This document shows positions 26,797-35,194 of a stretch of DNA of 64,000 nt, in pieces. The position numbers and the translations under genes were made by a program. The DNA comes from Neolewinella litorea (GTDB lineage Bacteria > Bacteroidota > Bacteroidia > Chitinophagales > Saprospiraceae): NCBI RefSeq assembly GCF_004803465.1, contig NZ_SRSF01000007.1, forward strand, positions 1-64,000. The letters run 5' to 3'. Numbering within the stretch: the first letter of the stretch is position 1; each line of letters starts with the position of its first letter. The notes under the pieces were generated by a model. The model worked only from the letters and a program-made list of their open reading frames with translations, did no database searches and was not told the origin of the DNA.

Positions 26797-26889
26797 CTAA
26801 AAGTGACGGGAACCGTCCAACAGAGCAGAAGTAAGGCTTAGTCCACCGCCCAGTGCACAGGCGGCCATGAGAACGTAGAGAATCGTCAT
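26797..26889 (-). CDS. Possible 30-residue hydrophobic peptide
   Basis: An ATG-started frame reading MTILYVLMAACALGGGLSLT then SALLDGSRHF, a single potential membrane helix with a lipobox-like LMAAC. It lies alone in the 388-bp gap between the cyclase and anti-sigma genes. It has no recognisable family and may be chance; the remaining gap sequence holds nothing else I can name. Confidence 0.25.
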   Translation of the reverse strand: MTILYVLMAACALGGGLSLTSALLDGSRHF

Positions 26890-27034
26890 TAACGCAACAT
26901 TTGTGGGTTGAAAAGTCAGAATTAGCGGGTGAGAGCGTGCCCGTTGGGAGAAACACGGTGGCTCCCCCGGAACATTCCGCGCAATAAACACAATTGCGCC
27001 TCGAATTCCAAACCGACGATAGGGGGATTTTATT

Positions 27035-27817
27035 TTACCGTAACGGAATAACTGTAATGGGCTCTTCGCCGGATTTTGGTTTGGCGGCGTGTCCGGTTTC
27101 CCATTGATAAATTCTGAGGTGGTCAAATTTGTCCGACAGTTCTACGGCGTGCAGATTTCCGATTTCATGCGCCGTGACGATCTCCGGCGGACCGGTGACG
27201 GAACGCGCCGAGGCGGGGTAAATGTAGTAGGCCCAGCCGGGGGCGGGGGCGGCCATATTGGTGAGGTCTACCAGCATCACCCCGGCCCACGGCAGGAGGT
27301 GTACCTGTACGCTGCCGGTATCCAGACTGCGGTTTACGGTCTTGAGACTGTCCCAGTTGCTGACGTAGGCTTCGAGGGCCGCGCGGTTGTTCTCCAGGTC
27401 CATGCGGTAGCTGGCCTCGTCCTGCGCGTGCAGGGACCGCTCAGTGACCAGGTCGGAGCGAATTTCCTCCTTGAGCCGGAACAGGAAGCCGCTGACGCCG
27501 ATCAGCAGGAGGCATACGCCAATGAGGACGTAGCGCCAGATGTTGAGCGTATGGTTATGCTCCATCATGGCGGTGATCATCTCGTGGTCGAGATCCTGAA
27601 ACTCCTGGGCGGTGCGCGGGGTGCGCCCACTGGGCGGGGGGGTAATATCGCGGGCATCCGCGTAGGCGTTCAGGTCGTCCCGCAGGCGGTCGACTTCCTG
27701 AGCCAGGAAGGGATCCTCGGCGATCATCTGCTCGACCTCGGCGTTGCGCTCCGGCTCCAAGAGTCCGAGCACGTACTGGTCCAGCAACCCGCTTCGCTTT
27801 AGTTCTTCCCTGTTCAT
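27035..27817 (-). CDS. Anti-sigma factor, RskA-like
   Basis: A 260-residue single-pass membrane protein. The cytoplasmic N-terminus (LLDQYVLGLLEPERNAEVEQ, then MIAEDPFLAQEVDRLRDDL) is a zinc-finger-like anti-sigma helical domain without Cys ligands. One membrane helix (about 92-112, YVLIGVCLLLIGVSGFLF), a coiled-coil stretch (about 115-155) and an extracytoplasmic RskA-type C-terminal domain (VQVHLLPWAGVMLVDLTNM then the GPPEIVTAHEIG region) follow. RskA-type proteins hold an ECF sigma factor until signalled. No sigma gene is adjacent: the nearest is at 36345, 8.5 kb away. It follows fabH. Confidence 0.8.
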   Translation of the reverse strand: MNREELKRSGLLDQYVLGLLEPERNAEVEQMIAEDPFLAQEVDRLRDDLNAYADARDITPPPSGRTPRTAQEFQDLDHEMITAMMEHNHTLNIWRYVLIGVCLLLIGVSGFLFRLKEEIRSDLVTERSLHAQDEASYRMDLENNRAALEAYVSNWDSLKTVNRSLDTGSVQVHLLPWAGVMLVDLTNMAAPAPGWAYYIYPASARSVTGPPEIVTAHEIGNLHAVELSDKFDHLRIYQWETGHAAKPKSGEEPITVIPLR

Positions 27818-27845
27818 ATACTGCCCCGTGCTACATACGGTATTT

Positions 27846-27881
27846 GAAAAACGCCGGGTAGTCCGCGATGTGCGGATACCC
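27846..27881 (-). terminator. Probable terminator after fabH
   Basis: On the minus strand GGGTATCCGCACATCGCGGA then CTACCC folds into an imperfect hairpin (GGGTA..CCGC / GCGG..TACCC), followed by GGCGTTTTT. It lies between fabH and the anti-sigma gene. The stem has two mismatches. Confidence 0.5.
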
Positions 27882-27954
27882 CCTACCTAATTTGCCTGGC
27901 AGGTTGCTTGTTTAGCCGTAGGCCCCTAATCGCTGTCGGGGTGGGTGCAATGTA

Positions 27955-28962
27955 TCAGTTAGCGGGGCTGCCGTCGTAAGCCCACTTGATGTATAGGGCT
28001 CCCCAGGTGAAGCCGCCGCCGAAGGCGGTGAGGATGAGGTTGTCGCCGCGCTTGAGCTGCGGCTCGTAGTCCCAGAGGCAGAGGGGCAGCGTGCCGGCCG
28101 TGGTGTTGCCGTACTTGTGGATGTTGACCATGACCTTCTCAAGGGGAAAATCGACCATCTTGCTCACCGTCTGGATGATGCGGATATTGGCCTGGTGGGG
28201 CACCAGCCAGTCGACGGTTTCGGTCGTCAGGCCGTTGCGCTCCATGACCTCGGCTACTACCTCCGACATGCCCTTGACGGCAGCCTTGAAGACGGGCCGG
28301 CCGTTCTGCCGCACGAAGTGCTCCCGCGACATGACGGTGTCCACCGTCGCCGGGCGGCGCGAGCCGCCGGCCACGAGGTAGAGGTATTCCTCCCCGCTGC
28401 CGTCGCCGTAATGACGGTAATCGATAAAGCCCGTGCCATCCGAAGCCGGTTCCAGCATCACCGCGCCGCAGCCGTCGCCGAAGATCACGCAGGTGGTGCG
28501 ATCGGTGTAGTCGATGATGCTTGACATCTTGTCGGCCCCCACCACGATGACCTTCTTGTGCTGCCCGGCCTCGATGAACTTGGCCCCCACGGTCAGGGCG
28601 TAGAGGAATCCGCTGCAGGCGGCGTTGACGTCGAACCCGAAGGCGTGGAGGATGCCTGCTTTGTAGGCCGCCACGTTAGCGGTGTCGGGGAAGATACTGT
28701 CGCCCGTGACCGTGGCGCAGATCACCACTTCCACCTCGTCGGGATGGGTGTTGGTTTTCTTGAGCAGCCCCTTCAGGGCCTCGGTGACCATGACTGAAGT
28801 CCCCATCTCTTCGCCCTTGAGGATCCGCCGCTCCTTGATGCCGGTACGGGAGGTTATCCACTCGTCGCTGGTGTCGACGATGGAGGCCAGTTCATCGTTG
28901 GTAAGTACGTAGTCGGGAACGTATCCCTGTACTCCCGTAATGGCGGCGCGAAGTTGACTCAT
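27955..28962 (-). CDS. fabH: 3-oxoacyl-ACP synthase III (FabH-like)
   Basis: A 335-residue thiolase-fold enzyme that condenses acetyl-CoA with malonyl-ACP to begin fatty-acid synthesis. The triad is C116 (NAACSGF), H256 (VPHQANIRI) and N286 (KYGNTTAGT). The N-terminal ITGVQGYVPDYVLTNDELAS and DTSDEWITSRTGIKERRI are diagnostic. The ATG at 28962 is chosen because it directly precedes the fold; a longer upstream frame starts in poor sequence. The gene stands apart from other fab genes here. Bacteroidota often have several FabH paralogues, so a special role is possible. Confidence 0.95.
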   Translation of the reverse strand: MSQLRAAITGVQGYVPDYVLTNDELASIVDTSDEWITSRTGIKERRILKGEEMGTSVMVTEALKGLLKKTNTHPDEVEVVICATVTGDSIFPDTANVAAYKAGILHAFGFDVNAACSGFLYALTVGAKFIEAGQHKKVIVVGADKMSSIIDYTDRTTCVIFGDGCGAVMLEPASDGTGFIDYRHYGDGSGEEYLYLVAGGSRRPATVDTVMSREHFVRQNGRPVFKAAVKGMSEVVAEVMERNGLTTETVDWLVPHQANIRIIQTVSKMVDFPLEKVMVNIHKYGNTTAGTLPLCLWDYEPQLKRGDNLILTAFGGGFTWGALYIKWAYDGSPAN

Positions 28963-29078
28963 GGTTTGGGGGCTAAACTGATTAGGGGCCACAAGGTAAG
29001 CAGGGCATTGCCGCCCTACAACCCACAAAGCGGGCGGATTGCCGGTGGCTAAGGTGTCGGCGCCGGCGCCGGGGGGGC

Positions 29079-30671
29079 TCAGGCCAGGTCGTCGCCGACG
29101 AACTCATCCTCGGTCGGCGCACCGAATTCGCTCAGGGCCACGAGCCCAATGAAGGTGAGCAAACCGTTGAACGCCAGGATCAGGAAGCCGAACTGGAAGC
29201 CGCCCAGCAGCTCGGCCGAGAAGTAGTCGACCAGCATGGAGATGATGGGCGAAAGCAAACAGACAATGAGCAGGGCGGGGATCCGTACCGACCGCACCAG
29301 GATGGTCTCCCGCACCCGGTAGTCGGTGAGCAGGCCGAAGGAGAACAGACCCAACAGCGGGCCGTAGGTGTAGCCTGCGGCCTTGAACAGGCTGTTGATG
29401 ACGGCCGTATCGTTGATGATCTGGAAAGCCATGATGACCAGGAAAAGCAGCACCGAGAAGCCGGAATGGACCATGAGTCGTTGGCGCTTGTCCTGCTGGT
29501 CGTCGCGGGCTTCGCCCCCGTAGGTACCCGGCTCCTGCGCGCCGTCGCCCGCAAGCTTGTCTTCTTCCATGCCGAGGAAGTCCACGCAGAAGGAGGTGGT
29601 CAGGGCAGTCAGGGCACTGTCGGCGCTGGAATAGGCGGCGGCCACGATGCCCAGGACGAACAGGATGCCCACCACGGGCGGTAGGTTAACCAGGGCGATG
29701 GTGGGGTACAGCAGGTCGGAAGTCGGCGGGACGGACAGGCCCACGGTAGCCGCGTAGATGTAAAGGAGGGCCCCCAGACTCAGGAAGAGCAGGTTAGCGA
29801 ACACCAGTACCAGACTGAAAGCCAGCATGTTCTTCTGCGCGTCGCGGAAGTTGGGCATGCTGAGGTTCTTCTGCATCATGTCCTGGTCGAGGCCGGTCAT
29901 GACGATGGTGATGAGGGCGCCGCTGAGAAACTGCTTGAAGAAGTTGTTGGGGTCGCTCCAGCCGCCATCGAAGAAGAACCACTGGTTGTAATCACTCTGC
30001 TCGATGAGGCGTACCATACCCCCGAAGTCGGTCTCCAGGGCATCGCTGATGTAGAAGACCGTAATGCCGGCCGCCAGGAGCATACAGACCGTCTGTAGCG
30101 TATCGGTAACGATGATGGTCTTGATGCCTCCGCGAAAGGTGTAGAGCCAGATGAGGAGGATGGCCACGGCCACCGTGACGGCGAAGGGAATGCCGATAGG
30201 CGCGGCCACGAACTGCTGAAACACTACCGCCACGAGAAAGAGCCGGAAGGCCGATCCGATCGTGCGCGAAAGCAAAAAGTAGAAGGCGCCAATCTTGTAG
30301 CCGTACCAACCAATGCGGTTGCGCAGGTACTCGTAGATGCTGGTGAGGCCCATGCGGTAGTACAGCGGCAGCAGGACCAGGGCGATAACGAGATAGCCCA
30401 ATAGGTAACCCAGCACCACCTGCATATAGCTGAAAGCCTGGTTGACGCCGCCGGCACCCACCGCCCCCGGGATACTGATGAAGGTGACCCCGGAAAGGCT
30501 GGAGCCCACCATGCCGATGGCTACGAGGGGCCAGGGAGATTTACGACCCGCGAGGAAAAAGTCGGAGTTGTTGCTGTCCTTACGGCTGGTGAGAAAGGAT
30601 ACCAGCACGAGCACCGCGAAGTAAACGGCAACGATGCCGATGATGGCGTAGGGGCTGAGGGATGCGTTCAT
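29079..30671 (-). CDS. Sodium:solute symporter (SSS family)
   Basis: A 530-residue inner-membrane symporter with about 13 hydrophobic helices. SSS motifs include FFLAGRKSPWPLVAIGMVGS (helix 1-2 region), SLSGVTFISIPGAVGAGG, FRGGIKTIIVTDTLQTVCML and GLDQDMMQKNLSM. The substrate is not visible; relatives move sugars, sialic acid, amino acids or organic acids. An acidic, poorly conserved loop (EEDKLAGDGAQEPGTYGGEA) lies between late helices. It follows the thioredoxin gene with a 39-bp gap. Confidence 0.92.
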   Translation of the reverse strand: MNASLSPYAIIGIVAVYFAVLVLVSFLTSRKDSNNSDFFLAGRKSPWPLVAIGMVGSSLSGVTFISIPGAVGAGGVNQAFSYMQVVLGYLLGYLVIALVLLPLYYRMGLTSIYEYLRNRIGWYGYKIGAFYFLLSRTIGSAFRLFLVAVVFQQFVAAPIGIPFAVTVAVAILLIWLYTFRGGIKTIIVTDTLQTVCMLLAAGITVFYISDALETDFGGMVRLIEQSDYNQWFFFDGGWSDPNNFFKQFLSGALITIVMTGLDQDMMQKNLSMPNFRDAQKNMLAFSLVLVFANLLFLSLGALLYIYAATVGLSVPPTSDLLYPTIALVNLPPVVGILFVLGIVAAAYSSADSALTALTTSFCVDFLGMEEDKLAGDGAQEPGTYGGEARDDQQDKRQRLMVHSGFSVLLFLVIMAFQIINDTAVINSLFKAAGYTYGPLLGLFSFGLLTDYRVRETILVRSVRIPALLIVCLLSPIISMLVDYFSAELLGGFQFGFLILAFNGLLTFIGLVALSEFGAPTEDEFVGDDLA

Positions 30672-30710
30672 GGGGGAACGCGCAATTTATGCAATCCCCC
30701 CGGAACCGTA

Positions 30711-31013
30711 TTAATTCAATTTCTGCAGTTCGTCCTTCAGGGTCTGGGGGCTCTGTACGCCGGCGGCCCGGAACTTGAGTTCGCCCCGGTGGAAGATCAT
30801 GGTCGTGGGCATGGCCTGTACACCGAGCTTCTGGGTGATGTCGGGGTTGCGGTCCACGTCGATCTTGACCAGCCGCATCTTGTCGCCCATATCTTCCTTC
30901 AGTTGCTTCAGGATGGGGGAATAGGCGTGGCAGGGCCCGCACCAGGTGGCGTGGAAATCAATCAGCACGGGCACGTCGCCGTTGATGAGGTCTTGGAAGG
31001 AGGTCTGGGCCAT
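30711..31013 (-). CDS. trxA: Thioredoxin
   Basis: A 100-residue thioredoxin with the redox motif WCGPC (C25, C28), VLIDFHATWCGPCHAYSPIL, the KIDVDRNPDITQKLGVQAMP segment with the cis-Pro, and TTMIFHRGELKFRAAG. Cytoplasmic disulfide reductase. An extra His (DFHAT) replaces the more usual Trp/Tyr before the active site. It lies 39 bp downstream of ligA on the minus strand. Confidence 0.95.
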   Translation of the reverse strand: MAQTSFQDLINGDVPVLIDFHATWCGPCHAYSPILKQLKEDMGDKMRLVKIDVDRNPDITQKLGVQAMPTTMIFHRGELKFRAAGVQSPQTLKDELQKLN

Positions 31014-31029
31014 GGCTTTATTAATGCTA

Positions 31030-31052
31030 AACCCGCCCGCGGGGAGGGCGGT
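31030..31052 (-). terminator. Weak terminator-like hairpin after ligA
   Basis: Minus-strand ACCGCCC-TCCCCGC-GGGCGGG followed by TTTAG, directly after the ligA stop. The T run is short, so readthrough into the thioredoxin gene is likely. Confidence 0.4.
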
Positions 31053-33188
31053 TCACCCGCCGGCCAGGGCCAGGAACTCCGCTTCCGTGAGAATCCGCAC
31101 CGTACCCAGGGCTTCGGCTTTCTTGAGTTTGGAGCCGGGTTTCTCCCCGACCACCAGCACGTCGAGTTTGCCGCTGACGGCCGAGACGATCCGGGCCCCG
31201 GCGGCCTTGGCTTTCTCCTGGGCCTCCTTGCGGCTCATTTCCTGCAGGCTGCCGGTGAAGAGCATCGACTTGCCCACGAAGGGCCCCTCGGTCACCTGGG
31301 CCGCCGGCCGGTCGGCCTCCGTGGGGCGCACGTTGACGCCGAGGGCTTCCAGTTCCCGCAGTTGTTCCAGGTGGATGGGGTTAGCGAAGTAGGCGGCGAC
31401 GTTTTTGGCTACCGTAGGACCTATGTCCTTGATGTGCAGGTACTGCTCTTCCGACCAGTCGGCCAGGTCAAGCACGTGCTCGACGTGCTGGGCGAGCAAC
31501 TGGCTGGCTTTCTTGCCCAGGTGGTGGATGCTCAGGCCGTGCAGAAGCCGCCACAGGGGGTTTTGCTTGGCATTCTCAACGCTTTGCCGCAGATTCTCGG
31601 CCGAGCGTTCCCCGAAGCCTTCCAGGCGGGCTATCTCGTCGTAGGGCAGGCGGTACACGTCCACGATGGTACGCAGCCAGCCCAGTTCGTAAAATTGCTC
31701 CACGTAGCGGCGGCCCATGCCGTCGATGTCCATGGCTACCTTGGAAACGTGGAAGATGATCCGCTGCAGGTTCTGGGCACCGCACACGCAGACGGGGCAA
31801 CGCCAGGCGGCTTCGCCCGCTTCCCGCACCAGGGGTACCTCTTCCTCCGTGTTGTTGATGGGGCAGGTGACGGGCCACACGATGGGCGTTTCGCTGCCGT
31901 CGCGCAGTTCCTCCAGGGGCTTGACGATGTAGGGGATGACATCGCCGGCCCGTTCGAGCAGTACCCGGTCGCCGAGGCGGAGGTCCTTGTCGCGGATGAA
32001 GTCTTCGTTGTGCAGGCTCACGCTGCTGATCATCACGCCGGCGAGGGCTATGGGCTTGGTCTTGGCCACCGGGGTGATGGTACCGATCTTGCCCACCTGG
32101 TATTCTACGTTCAGCAGGGTGGTGGTAGCCTGCCGGGCGGCAAATTTGTAGGCGATGGCCCACCGGGGGTGGTGACTGGTATAGCCGGCCCGTTCCTGCA
32201 GGGCCAGGTCGTCCACCTTGACCACCATCCCGTCGATCTCGTAGGGGTATTCGGCCCGGCGGGCCTCCCACTCGCGGCAGAAGGCCGCCGCGCCGTTGAT
32301 GTCTTCGGTACGGGTACGCTCGTCGCCGGCCACGGGTACCTTGAAGCCGAGTTCCGTAAGGATGTCCAAGGCGTGCGTGTGGGTACCCAGGGCCTGTACG
32401 GCGTCGTTGCCGGCCTCGTCGGTCCCGAAGCCGAAACTGTAGATGAAGGCTTCCAGTTGCCGCTCGGCGGCTTCCCCGGGCGACTTCATGCGCAGGCCCC
32501 CCGTGGCGGTGTTGCGCGGATTGGCGAAGAGGGTCAGGCCGGCCTCGGCACGGCGCGCGTTCAGCTTTTCGAAACGGTCCTTGCGAATGATGACCTCCCC
32601 CCGCAGCTCCACGCGGTGGAGGCCGAACCGACTGAATGCGGCCGTGAGTGGCACCGATCGGATCACGCGCGCGTTGTGGGTAATCTCCTCTCCGTACACC
32701 CCGTTGCCGCGGGTGGCGGCGCGTACCAGGCGGTCGTTTTCGTAGACCAGGGCGATGGTGCCGCCGTCGTATTTGGGTTCAATGGCGTACGACAGGGGGG
32801 TGTCCTCTTCCAGATTGAGCATCCGCTTCACCTGGCGGTCGAATTCCAGCAGGTCGTCGGCGTTGTAGCTGTTGCCCAGGCTCAGCATGGGCACGAGGTG
32901 GCGCACGCTGGCGAAGTTGCCCGTCAGGTCGCTGCCTACCCGCTGGGTGGGGCTGTTGGGGGTCACGAGCTCCGGGTGCTCCGCTTCCAGGGCCTCCAGG
33001 CGCTTGTACAGTTGGTCGTATTCGTAGTCGCTCAGTACCGGATCGTCCTCCACGTAGTAGCGCCACTCGTGGTACCGCAGCAGGGCACGGAGTTCGGGCA
33101 GTTGTTCGGCGGCGGGCAGGAGCAGCTGGCCCTCGAGGTATTCCTTCGAGCGGGCGTATAGCTGCCGCTGTTGATCTTTTCCGTACAT
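31053..33188 (-). CDS. ligA: NAD-dependent DNA ligase LigA
   Basis: A 711-residue replicative ligase. Domain order: Ia (about 1-75), adenylation domain with nucleophile K139 (IEPKYDGG), OB fold, zinc-binding segment, helix-hairpin-helix domain and C-terminal BRCT (about 630-711, GKSMLFTGSLQEMSRKEAQE). The zinc segment reads CPINNTEEE...WRCPVCVCGAQ: the usual CxxC at its first half appears as CPIN, so one ligand seems to be replaced or shifted. The length is slightly longer than average. It is 12 bp downstream of gldE. Confidence 0.97.
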   Translation of the reverse strand: MYGKDQQRQLYARSKEYLEGQLLLPAAEQLPELRALLRYHEWRYYVEDDPVLSDYEYDQLYKRLEALEAEHPELVTPNSPTQRVGSDLTGNFASVRHLVPMLSLGNSYNADDLLEFDRQVKRMLNLEEDTPLSYAIEPKYDGGTIALVYENDRLVRAATRGNGVYGEEITHNARVIRSVPLTAAFSRFGLHRVELRGEVIIRKDRFEKLNARRAEAGLTLFANPRNTATGGLRMKSPGEAAERQLEAFIYSFGFGTDEAGNDAVQALGTHTHALDILTELGFKVPVAGDERTRTEDINGAAAFCREWEARRAEYPYEIDGMVVKVDDLALQERAGYTSHHPRWAIAYKFAARQATTTLLNVEYQVGKIGTITPVAKTKPIALAGVMISSVSLHNEDFIRDKDLRLGDRVLLERAGDVIPYIVKPLEELRDGSETPIVWPVTCPINNTEEEVPLVREAGEAAWRCPVCVCGAQNLQRIIFHVSKVAMDIDGMGRRYVEQFYELGWLRTIVDVYRLPYDEIARLEGFGERSAENLRQSVENAKQNPLWRLLHGLSIHHLGKKASQLLAQHVEHVLDLADWSEEQYLHIKDIGPTVAKNVAAYFANPIHLEQLRELEALGVNVRPTEADRPAAQVTEGPFVGKSMLFTGSLQEMSRKEAQEKAKAAGARIVSAVSGKLDVLVVGEKPGSKLKKAEALGTVRILTEAEFLALAGG

Positions 33189-33200
33189 ATAAGGTGGGGC

Positions 33201-34601
33201 TTATTGAGCCTGGTTCGTATCCGTCTCCGGGGGCTCGGGCAGTGTGATGAGCACCTCCTCGATCCGGCGGGTATTGACCGACATGGCCTGGAACCGGTAG
33301 CCCTCGTAGGTGATCTCCTCCCCTGTTTCGGGGATACGCCCCAACATCTCCAGCAGCAGGCCGCCGAGGGATTCCGCTTCCCCCTTCACGGGGTCGAAGG
33401 TGGAAGAGGGGATTTTGAGCACCCGGTAAACGTCATTGAGCATGGTCTTGCCGTCGAAAACGAAGTTCAATTCGTCAATGCGCTGGTAAAGGATCTCCTC
33501 TTCCTCGTCAAATTCATCCTGGATGTCGCCGATCACCTCCTCGAGCACGTCCTCGAGCGTCACGATGCCTTCCGTGCCGCCGTATTCGTCGACCACGATG
33601 GCCATGTGGGTTTTCTCGGTCTGGAATTCCTTGAGCAGGTCGCTGATTTTCTTGTTCTCGGGCACGAAGAGTACGTCCTCGCGCACCAGGTGGTTCCAGT
33701 CGAAGGTGGCGGGTTCGTGCCGGTGCCCGAGCAGGTCCTTCACGTACAGTATGCCCTTGATCTTGTCGAAGTCTTCCTCGAATACGGGGATGCGGCTGTA
33801 GCTCGATTCCCGCATCACCGCGATCAGTTGATGGTAATCGATCTTGCTGTCTACGGCCACCACGTCGCCGCGCGAGCGCATGATCTGCCGTACGGTGACG
33901 TTGTTGAACTTCACGATCCGCTTCAGGATGTCCACGTCCTGCCGCTGGTTGTCGTCTCCGCCGTCGTCGGAGTTCACCGTCAGGTCGATAGCCTCGTCGA
34001 TGTCTTCCTGGCTGGCCGCGGCCGCGTCAAGCGTGTGGTTCTCCAGCCGCCGCTCGATGAAGTGGGCGCCCTGCACGAGGCCGGAAGAGATGGGGTGCAG
34101 GGCCTGCATCAGGAAGTTGATCGGGCCGGCCATGCGGGTGGCCAGTTTCACCTTGTTGTAGCTGGCGTACACCTTCGGGGCCACCTCGCCGAAGAGCACC
34201 AACAGGAAGGTTACGCCGATCACCGTAATGAGGAACCCGATGGCCCCGCTCAACCCCGCTTCCGAGAACTGCCGCATGAACGCCAGGCTCTCCTGAATGG
34301 TCCGGGCCCAGCTGGCGAACAGGGCGTCCGGGAATACCTTGCGCAGCATGATCTCCGACACCAGTACGATGGCAATGTTGATGAAGTTGTTGGCGATCAG
34401 GATGGTGGCCAGCAACAGGCGGGGCTTCTCCCGCAATTCGTAGAGGGTGGCGCGCACCGGATTATTCTCCTGTTCCATCTCCTCGTAATCGTTGGGCGTC
34501 AGCGAGAAGAAAGCTACCTCGGAACCGGAGACGATTCCCGATAGCAGCAACAGCCCCGCGATCGCCGTAAAGCCCAATACGAGCTCAAGGCCGCTACTCA
34601 T
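33201..34601 (-). CDS. gldE: GldE-like CNNM/CBS transporter-family protein
   Basis: A 466-residue membrane protein: an N-terminal CNNM/DUF21 domain with four hydrophobic segments (about 1-190), a tandem CBS pair (about 225-345, VRQIMRSRGDVVAVDS and THMAIVVDEYGGTEGIVTLE) and a C-terminal CorC/HlyC domain (about 370-450). The order with ssb and mutY is conserved in Bacteroidota, where this gene is gldE, needed for gliding and T9SS function. The ATG at 34601 is preferred over the TTG at 34649, since it starts the membrane domain. A TATCTTTG box lies at 34670-34677. No gldD follows; ligA is next. Confidence 0.88.
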   Translation of the reverse strand: MSSGLELVLGFTAIAGLLLLSGIVSGSEVAFFSLTPNDYEEMEQENNPVRATLYELREKPRLLLATILIANNFINIAIVLVSEIMLRKVFPDALFASWARTIQESLAFMRQFSEAGLSGAIGFLITVIGVTFLLVLFGEVAPKVYASYNKVKLATRMAGPINFLMQALHPISSGLVQGAHFIERRLENHTLDAAAASQEDIDEAIDLTVNSDDGGDDNQRQDVDILKRIVKFNNVTVRQIMRSRGDVVAVDSKIDYHQLIAVMRESSYSRIPVFEEDFDKIKGILYVKDLLGHRHEPATFDWNHLVREDVLFVPENKKISDLLKEFQTEKTHMAIVVDEYGGTEGIVTLEDVLEEVIGDIQDEFDEEEEILYQRIDELNFVFDGKTMLNDVYRVLKIPSSTFDPVKGEAESLGGLLLEMLGRIPETGEEITYEGYRFQAMSVNTRRIEEVLITLPEPPETDTNQAQ

Positions 34602-34669
34602 CAGCAGAAGGGAAGGAAATAAAAGCGGAATCGGATCGGTTGGGTCCAATAGTAGGGGTTGGTCGGCTA

Positions 34670-34677
34670 CAAAGATA
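34670..34677 (-). promoter_or_regulatory. -7 promoter box (TATCTTTG) for gldE
   Basis: A TAnnTTTG match 69 bp upstream of the chosen gldE start, in the gap after ssb. No clear -33 TTG is seen at the normal spacing, so this is a tentative site. Confidence 0.4.
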
Positions 34678-34705
34678 GGATGTGGCGCTGACCCCGTGCG
34701 CTGAA

Positions 34706-35113
34706 TCAGAACGGCAGGTCTTCTTCGCTCTCCATACCGGTGTCGGCGGGGGCTGCGGCACTGTTGTCGGAGCCTTCGCTACCGTCGCGTTTGCCGTCGA
34801 GGATCCGGAAAAAGGCCCCTACGACCTCGGTGGTCTTGCGGGGATTACCGTCCTTGTCCTGCCACTTGCGGTGGGTCAGTTTACCGTCGAGGTAGATCAT
34901 GCTGCCCTTGCGCAGGTACTGCTGGGCGCGTTCGGCCAGGTTACGCCACAGCACCACGTCGTGCCACTGCGTTTCTTCCTGCCATTCGCCGGCCCGGTCC
35001 TTGTAGCTCTCCGAGGTGGCCACGCTGAATTTGGCTACCATCGTCCCGCTGCTGAGGGTCCGGATTTCGGGGTCGGCGCCCAATCGCCCGACCAGGGTCA
35101 CTTTGTTGATCAT
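34706..35113 (-). CDS. ssb: Single-stranded DNA-binding protein
   Basis: A 135-residue OB-fold protein. MINKVTLVGRLGADPEIRTL opens the fold and WQEETQWHDVVLWRNLAERA and QQYLRKGSMIYLDGKLTHRK continue it. An acidic tail ends in EEDLPF, the tip that recruits partner proteins. The ATG at 35113 directly precedes the conserved MINKV; the upstream frame is not conserved. A TAGCTTTG box (35132-35139) lies 18 bp upstream. It sits between mutY and gldE in the usual Bacteroidota order. Confidence 0.96.
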   Translation of the reverse strand: MINKVTLVGRLGADPEIRTLSSGTMVAKFSVATSESYKDRAGEWQEETQWHDVVLWRNLAERAQQYLRKGSMIYLDGKLTHRKWQDKDGNPRKTTEVVGAFFRILDGKRDGSEGSDNSAAAPADTGMESEEDLPF

Positions 35114-35131
35114 ACTTCGGCTAGTTTCGGC

Positions 35132-35139
35132 CAAAGCTA
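35132..35139 (-). promoter_or_regulatory. -7 promoter box (TAGCTTTG) for ssb
   Basis: A perfect TAnnTTTG match 18 bp before the ssb ATG. The short distance implies a very short leader. A matching -33 box is not evident. Confidence 0.4.
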
Positions 35140-35194
35140 CATCGCAACGCCGGGAATCCCCGAAAAATAGACGATTTTTAAACAAAATGTTGGG

